A DNA stretch of 8,765 bases from contig CAZHIZ010000147.1 of NCBI GenBank assembly GCA_964532875.1, positions 1 to 8,765 of the forward strand. Reading direction: 5' to 3'. How positions within the stretch are numbered: position 1 is the stretch's first letter; every line of letters begins with the position of its first letter. Both the position numbers and the translations under genes were made by a program. Of this stretch, positions 5,753-8,765 are shown in pieces. The notes under the pieces are model-generated. The model was not told the DNA's origin and ran no database searches. It saw nothing but the letters and a program-made list of their open reading frames with translations. This stretch comes from Caldithrix sp964532875. GTDB taxonomy: Bacteria > Calditrichota > Calditrichia > Calditrichales > Calditrichaceae.

Positions 5753-6436
5753 ATGCGCATTTTAGTGATCGAAGACGAACAAAAAGTAGCACAGGCCTTA
5801 AAAGAAGGGTTGACGCACGAAGGCTATCAGGTAGATTTGGCTTACAGCGGCGAAGAAGGATTTTATCTGTTGAGTACCGGGCAGTACGATTTGTTACTCT
5901 TGGATTTGATGCTGCCCGGGCGCGACGGCCTTGAGATTTTAAAATCGATTCGTAAACAGGGCATGAGTTTCCCCGTGCTGGTACTCACGGCCCGCGATAC
6001 GGTGGAAGATCGCGTAAAAGGGTTGGATAGCGGGGCCGACGATTATTTAATTAAACCCTTTGCCTTTGCCGAATTGTTAGCCCGCATCCGGGTGCTCTTA
6101 CGCCGCGGTCGTTCGGAACAGAATTTACGTCTGCTGCTGGCCGATCTGGAAATGGATCTGGTTACCCGTAAGGTCAAACGTGCTAATGAGGAAATTGCTT
6201 TAACGGCCCGGGAATTCGATTTGTTGGAGCTTTTGCTACGTCATCAGGGACAAATCGTGTCCAGAGAAATGATCGCCAAAGAAGTGTGGCAAGAAGTGGA
6301 TCGCGTGACCCCGATCGATAATTTGATTGACGTCCATATTGCCCGATTGCGACGTAAAATTGACGATCCGTTTGCCAAAAAACTTATTCACACGGTTCGC
6401 GGAGTGGGCTTTGTGCTTTCGGAGGAGACACCCTGA
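5753..6436 (+). CDS. OmpR-family response regulator (CusR/CopR-like)
   Basis: This is a 227-residue cytoplasmic DNA-binding response regulator, the first gene of a four-gene plus-strand cluster. The receiver domain (1-117) has Glu7-Asp8-Glu9, phospho-acceptor Asp51 (LLDLMLPGRDG), Thr79 (LTARD) and Lys101 (KPFAFAELLARI). The winged-helix domain (about 127-223) contains LTAREFDLLELL, IDVHIARLRRKID and HTVRGVGFVL. The MLPGRDGLEIL and LTARDTVEDRVKGLDSGADDYL wording is closest to the CusR/CopR/QseB group, many of which respond to metals or redox stress; ligand specificity cannot be deduced. The stop overlaps the kinase start by one base (TGATG), and the kinase's GGAGGAG site lies inside this gene. 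It is clearly distinct from the regulator at 1656. Autoregulation through the upstream inverted repeat is plausible. Confidence 0.93.
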   Translation: MRILVIEDEQKVAQALKEGLTHEGYQVDLAYSGEEGFYLLSTGQYDLLLLDLMLPGRDGLEILKSIRKQGMSFPVLVLTARDTVEDRVKGLDSGADDYLIKPFAFAELLARIRVLLRRGRSEQNLRLLLADLEMDLVTRKVKRANEEIALTAREFDLLELLLRHQGQIVSREMIAKEVWQEVDRVTPIDNLIDVHIARLRRKIDDPFAKKLIHTVRGVGFVLSEETP

Positions 6437-7818
6437 TGGCCGTTTTAATTAAAAATGTACGGGCCCGATTAACGCTGTGGTATTTGTTGGTTTTTACCGT
6501 CATTTTAATGGTTTATGCCGGACTGGCCGCTTCACTTTACTACATCAATTTGCGGCGGGACTTGGACAGCGAGTTGCAGGAAAACTATGAAATTCTGGAA
6601 GATCTCATCGGCCTAACTCCCGACGGTAGCATCTATTTTGATGATGATGATACACCTTTTTTGCGGGAGACCTGGTTCGAAATTTGGTCCGTCCGGGGCA
6701 AGCTTCTTTTCTCCAGCCTGCCCGTTAGTTCAAAACGCCTTCCTGCCTTAAAACCGGGCCGATGGACGGAAGGGGGCTTTAAATTCCGTTCGTTAAAGCT
6801 GAAAAATCATATCCGGTTACGCGTGATGTACGGCAAAGTGAATATCGATGGGCATTGGTTGCTAATCCGTCTCATCAAAAGCGAAAGCGCTTTGTACCGG
6901 GCGTTGTACGGTTTCGCGGGCATTTTACTGGTGGCCCTGCCGCTGGTTTTGCTCATTGCCGGTGCCGGCGGTTACTTTCTCAGCCGTAAATTATTGGCAC
7001 CTGTCGATAAAATGGCCGATTCCGCTCGGCGTATCGGCGAGCAAAACTTACATCAGCGTTTGCCCGTAAGCAATCCCGATGACGAATTGGGTAATTTAGC
7101 CATTTCTTTTAATGCCCTTCTAAATCGGCTGGAAAAATCTTTTGCCAGGCTCAAACAATTTACCTCCGATGCGGCCCACGAATTGCGCACACCGCTAACG
7201 GCCATTCGCAGTACCGGGGAAGTCAGCCTTCAGGAAAGTCATGATTCCCAATATTACCGCAATGTTATCGGTAGCATTTTGGAAGAGAACCGTCGTTTAA
7301 CCCGGCTGATCGATAGTTTACTCTTTTTATCCCGTGCCGATTCCGACAAAATTAAGGTGCGCAAAGAAGTTTTGCCCCTTTTCCTTTTTTTGGAACAAAC
7401 CGTCGAATTTATTCAACCGCTGGCCGAAGAAAAAGGTCAACAATTGCTCTTACGCGGATCACGGAAAATTAAAGTTAAAGCGGACCGTGATTTACTGCGA
7501 GAAGCCATGCTCAATATCCTGGACAATGCCATCAAGTATGCACCGCCCGACAGCTCTATTACCGTGGAAATACAACAATTGCACAACGAAATACGTATTT
7601 CCGTCGCAGACGAAGGCCCTGGCATACCGGCGGATCAAATCGATAAAATATTTCGGCGGTTCTATCGGGTGGACAAAGCCCGTTCCAGAAAAATGGGTGG
7701 GAGCGGTCTGGGATTGGCTATCTCTCGCTGGGCGATTCAGGCCCAGGGCGGCCGTATTACCGCGCAAAACCGACCGCAGGGTGGCGCTGTTTTTACGATT
7801 ATTCTGCCGCCGGAATAA
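6436..7818 (+). CDS. Sensor histidine kinase (heavy-metal-sensor/CusS-like)
   Basis: This 460-residue inner-membrane kinase is the partner of the regulator it overlaps by one base. GGAGGAG (6421-6427) gives good spacing to this ATG. TM1 is at about 13-36, an extracytoplasmic sensor of about 120 residues follows (38-158), TM2 is at about 159-182 and HAMP at about 183-236. The HisKA H-box is DAAHELRTPLTAIR with His248. HATPase_c has an N-box (NILDNAIKY, 360-368), G1 (DEGPGI, 392-397), an F-box (FRRFYR, 406-411) and G2 (GGSGLGL, 421-427), so it looks active. RLTLWYLLVF at the N-terminus and the DAAHELRTPLTAIR box are typical of the heavy-metal-sensor kinase group. The sensor carries four consecutive Asp (69-72), encoded by (GAT)4, a possible cation-binding patch by analogy with PhoQ. 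The true signal is unknown. Confidence 0.92.
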   Translation: MAVLIKNVRARLTLWYLLVFTVILMVYAGLAASLYYINLRRDLDSELQENYEILEDLIGLTPDGSIYFDDDDTPFLRETWFEIWSVRGKLLFSSLPVSSKRLPALKPGRWTEGGFKFRSLKLKNHIRLRVMYGKVNIDGHWLLIRLIKSESALYRALYGFAGILLVALPLVLLIAGAGGYFLSRKLLAPVDKMADSARRIGEQNLHQRLPVSNPDDELGNLAISFNALLNRLEKSFARLKQFTSDAAHELRTPLTAIRSTGEVSLQESHDSQYYRNVIGSILEENRRLTRLIDSLLFLSRADSDKIKVRKEVLPLFLFLEQTVEFIQPLAEEKGQQLLLRGSRKIKVKADRDLLREAMLNILDNAIKYAPPDSSITVEIQQLHNEIRISVADEGPGIPADQIDKIFRRFYRVDKARSRKMGGSGLGLAISRWAIQAQGGRITAQNRPQGGAVFTIILPPE

Positions 7819-7850
7819 TGGCTTTTTAATGGCATGACAAGGAGGCTAAC

Positions 7851-8477
7851 ATGGAAAGTTCGACCATCGCCAAAGGTTTGGAAATTTGGTCCTTACAAAC
7901 TTTGCTGGATATTTCCATCGTAACGGGAATCGTTGCTTTGGGAATCGTTTTGATCCAACCGTATTATCGTTCTTTAAAAAAAGTATTGACCTTACGCGTG
8001 TCCATTGAAATTTGGGATTTGTTTACCGTTTTATTAGCCGATGTGTTTTTGGCTTTCACCGTACTGGTCGGTTTTTTAACTCTAAATCCTGATATTATGG
8101 CCGATATTAAAATGGCTGTTCCCTTTGTGCCGGTAGCCACCGTTTTGCTGGCCGCGGCTTTGTTATTGCGTTTGTTTTACGATGCACATCGCCCGCAAGG
8201 CGCAACTTTTAAAACGGCCGTCGCTCTTATTTTTAGTGCCGACTTGCTCAACATGCTGGGGTTTTCTTTGATTATGGAAGCACCCGGAACCGAATATTTA
8301 ACGGATCATCCCTCTGTTTTCTGGACGTTTCTTAAAACGCATTTCCGCTCTAATGCATTGCCGCACGGTTTGGAAACTGCCCAATGGAGCTTTTATCTCA
8401 CGTTTCCCGCTTTGCTGCTCATTTTTATCTGGGGATTTGTGCGAGCCTGGCAAAACTTTACCCGGGAGAAAAATTGA
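7851..8477 (+). CDS. Unrecognised five-TM membrane protein
   Basis: This encodes a 208-residue protein that I do not recognise. A strong AAGGAGG (7839-7845) lies five bases before the ATG, and the gene begins 32 bases after the kinase stop, so co-transcription is likely. Hydrophobic segments suggest five membrane helices at about 17-37, 55-78, 90-110, 121-142 and 178-200. Acidic residues fall in or at the edge of these helices (Asp56, Asp64, Asp131), which is uncommon and may be functional. The four histidines (113, 153, 164, 172) lie in loops, mostly in the long loop before the last helix, so a classic intramembrane bis-His haem site is not evident. There is no signal peptide or Cys-rich motif. 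It ends three bases before the ferredoxin gene, suggesting a membrane anchor or electron-transfer partner; that role is inference. Confidence 0.8.
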   Translation: MESSTIAKGLEIWSLQTLLDISIVTGIVALGIVLIQPYYRSLKKVLTLRVSIEIWDLFTVLLADVFLAFTVLVGFLTLNPDIMADIKMAVPFVPVATVLLAAALLLRLFYDAHRPQGATFKTAVALIFSADLLNMLGFSLIMEAPGTEYLTDHPSVFWTFLKTHFRSNALPHGLETAQWSFYLTFPALLLIFIWGFVRAWQNFTREKN

Positions 8478-8480
8478 GCG

Positions 8481-8696
8481 ATGCGTTGGGATTGGATTTT
8501 GGATGAAAATGCCTGCACGGGTTGTGGTATTTGTGCGGATGTTTGCGCTTTTGAAGCCATTCGCATGACGCGGGAAATGCCTTTGCCACAGGCTGTTGCG
8601 GGGGCGTGCAACGGATGTTTAACCTGTGTTCAGGAATGTCCCTTTGAGGCCATCGAAGTGCGGGAAGCTAAGGAAATAGTTGGCGAACAAGTTTGA
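8481..8696 (+). CDS. Small 2[4Fe-4S] ferredoxin
   Basis: This 71-residue protein carries two complete cluster motifs: Cys12-x2-Cys15-x2-Cys18-x3-Cys22, and Cys43-x2-Cys46-x2-Cys49-x3-Cys53-Pro. This is the classical 2[4Fe-4S] fold with each half followed by (A/P)FEAI, expected to be a low-potential one-electron carrier in the cytoplasm. The usual Pro after the fourth Cys is Ala23 in the first motif. The spacer between motifs (residues 23-42) is of normal to slightly long size. The N-terminus is unusually Trp-rich (Trp3, Trp5). There is no TM segment, so any membrane link would be through the preceding five-TM protein. The start follows that gene's stop by three bases, and the only ribosome-binding-like sequence is GGGAGA (8464-8469), rather far upstream, so translational coupling is likely. 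Confidence 0.92.
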   Translation: MRWDWILDENACTGCGICADVCAFEAIRMTREMPLPQAVAGACNGCLTCVQECPFEAIEVREAKEIVGEQV

Positions 8697-8765
8697 AACG
8701 AATAATATTTCAACAAAAGGATAATCAATAATTTCATTTTGCAAAAGTCTGAAATCTCAATTAAC
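8697..8765. other. Short A+T-rich tail, nothing identified
   Basis: These are sixty-nine bases with no ATG-initiated frame and no hairpin terminator. The ferredoxin transcript may therefore continue into genes beyond the window. Confidence 0.5.

Noticed and set aside
7334..7837. 167-codon plus-strand open frame
   Set aside because: It is in a different frame inside the HATPase region of the second kinase, with no ribosome binding site and a basic, Cys/Trp-rich translation typical of a shadow frame.
7851..8477. Five-TM protein as a cytochrome b-type or NrfD-type subunit
   Set aside because: The histidines lie in loops rather than paired within helices, and NrfD-like proteins are longer with more helices.

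Overview
The window reads as bacterial chromosome from a Gram-negative-type organism: one gene encodes a lipobox-bearing lipoprotein, and two sensor kinases have extracytoplasmic domains. Intergenic DNA is long, A+T-rich and full of small palindromic and tandem repeats. Strong AGGAGG-type ribosome binding sites, the bacterial spondin-domain lipoprotein and the repeat style would fit a Calditrichota/FCB-type bacterium. That placement is an impression only; there is no rRNA or other marker here to fix it.

Layout. Positions 1-738 are a noncoding, repeat-rich stretch with a pair of palindromic elements, a TGTCATT...AATGACA-bounded element and a decaying 7/8-mer tandem tract. A monocistronic spondin_N lipoprotein gene (739-1488) follows and ends in a strong hairpin terminator. 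Next is a two-gene operon (1656-3859) for an OmpR/PhoB-class response regulator and a HAMP-HisKA-HATPase sensor kinase, overlapping by ATGA. A convergent minus-strand gene (4051-5316) encodes an MgtC/SapB plus DUF4010 membrane protein. A 436-bp A+T-rich divergent regulatory region follows. The last block is a plus-strand cluster of four closely spaced genes (5753-8696): a second OmpR-class regulator, a second (heavy-metal-sensor/CusS-like) kinase, an unrecognised five-TM membrane protein and a small 2[4Fe-4S] ferredoxin.

How they may work together. The first kinase/regulator pair and the lipoprotein are separated by a terminator, so co-regulation is not shown. The second pair is divergent from the MgtC-like gene. 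The shared intergenic region holds a 30-bp compound dyad with ATATTCG half-sites, a perfect 12-bp palindrome and a 12-bp inverted repeat just upstream of the regulator, so it is a good candidate for a control region serving both directions. The second kinase has an Asp4 run in its sensor domain. Together with the MgtC-family neighbour this suggests divalent-cation or envelope-stress sensing, by analogy with PhoPQ/mgtC in enterobacteria; this is inference.

The most novel item is the five-TM protein directly followed by the ferredoxin. The pair looks like a small membrane-associated redox module downstream of, and probably co-transcribed with, its own two-component system. I do not recognise the membrane protein family.
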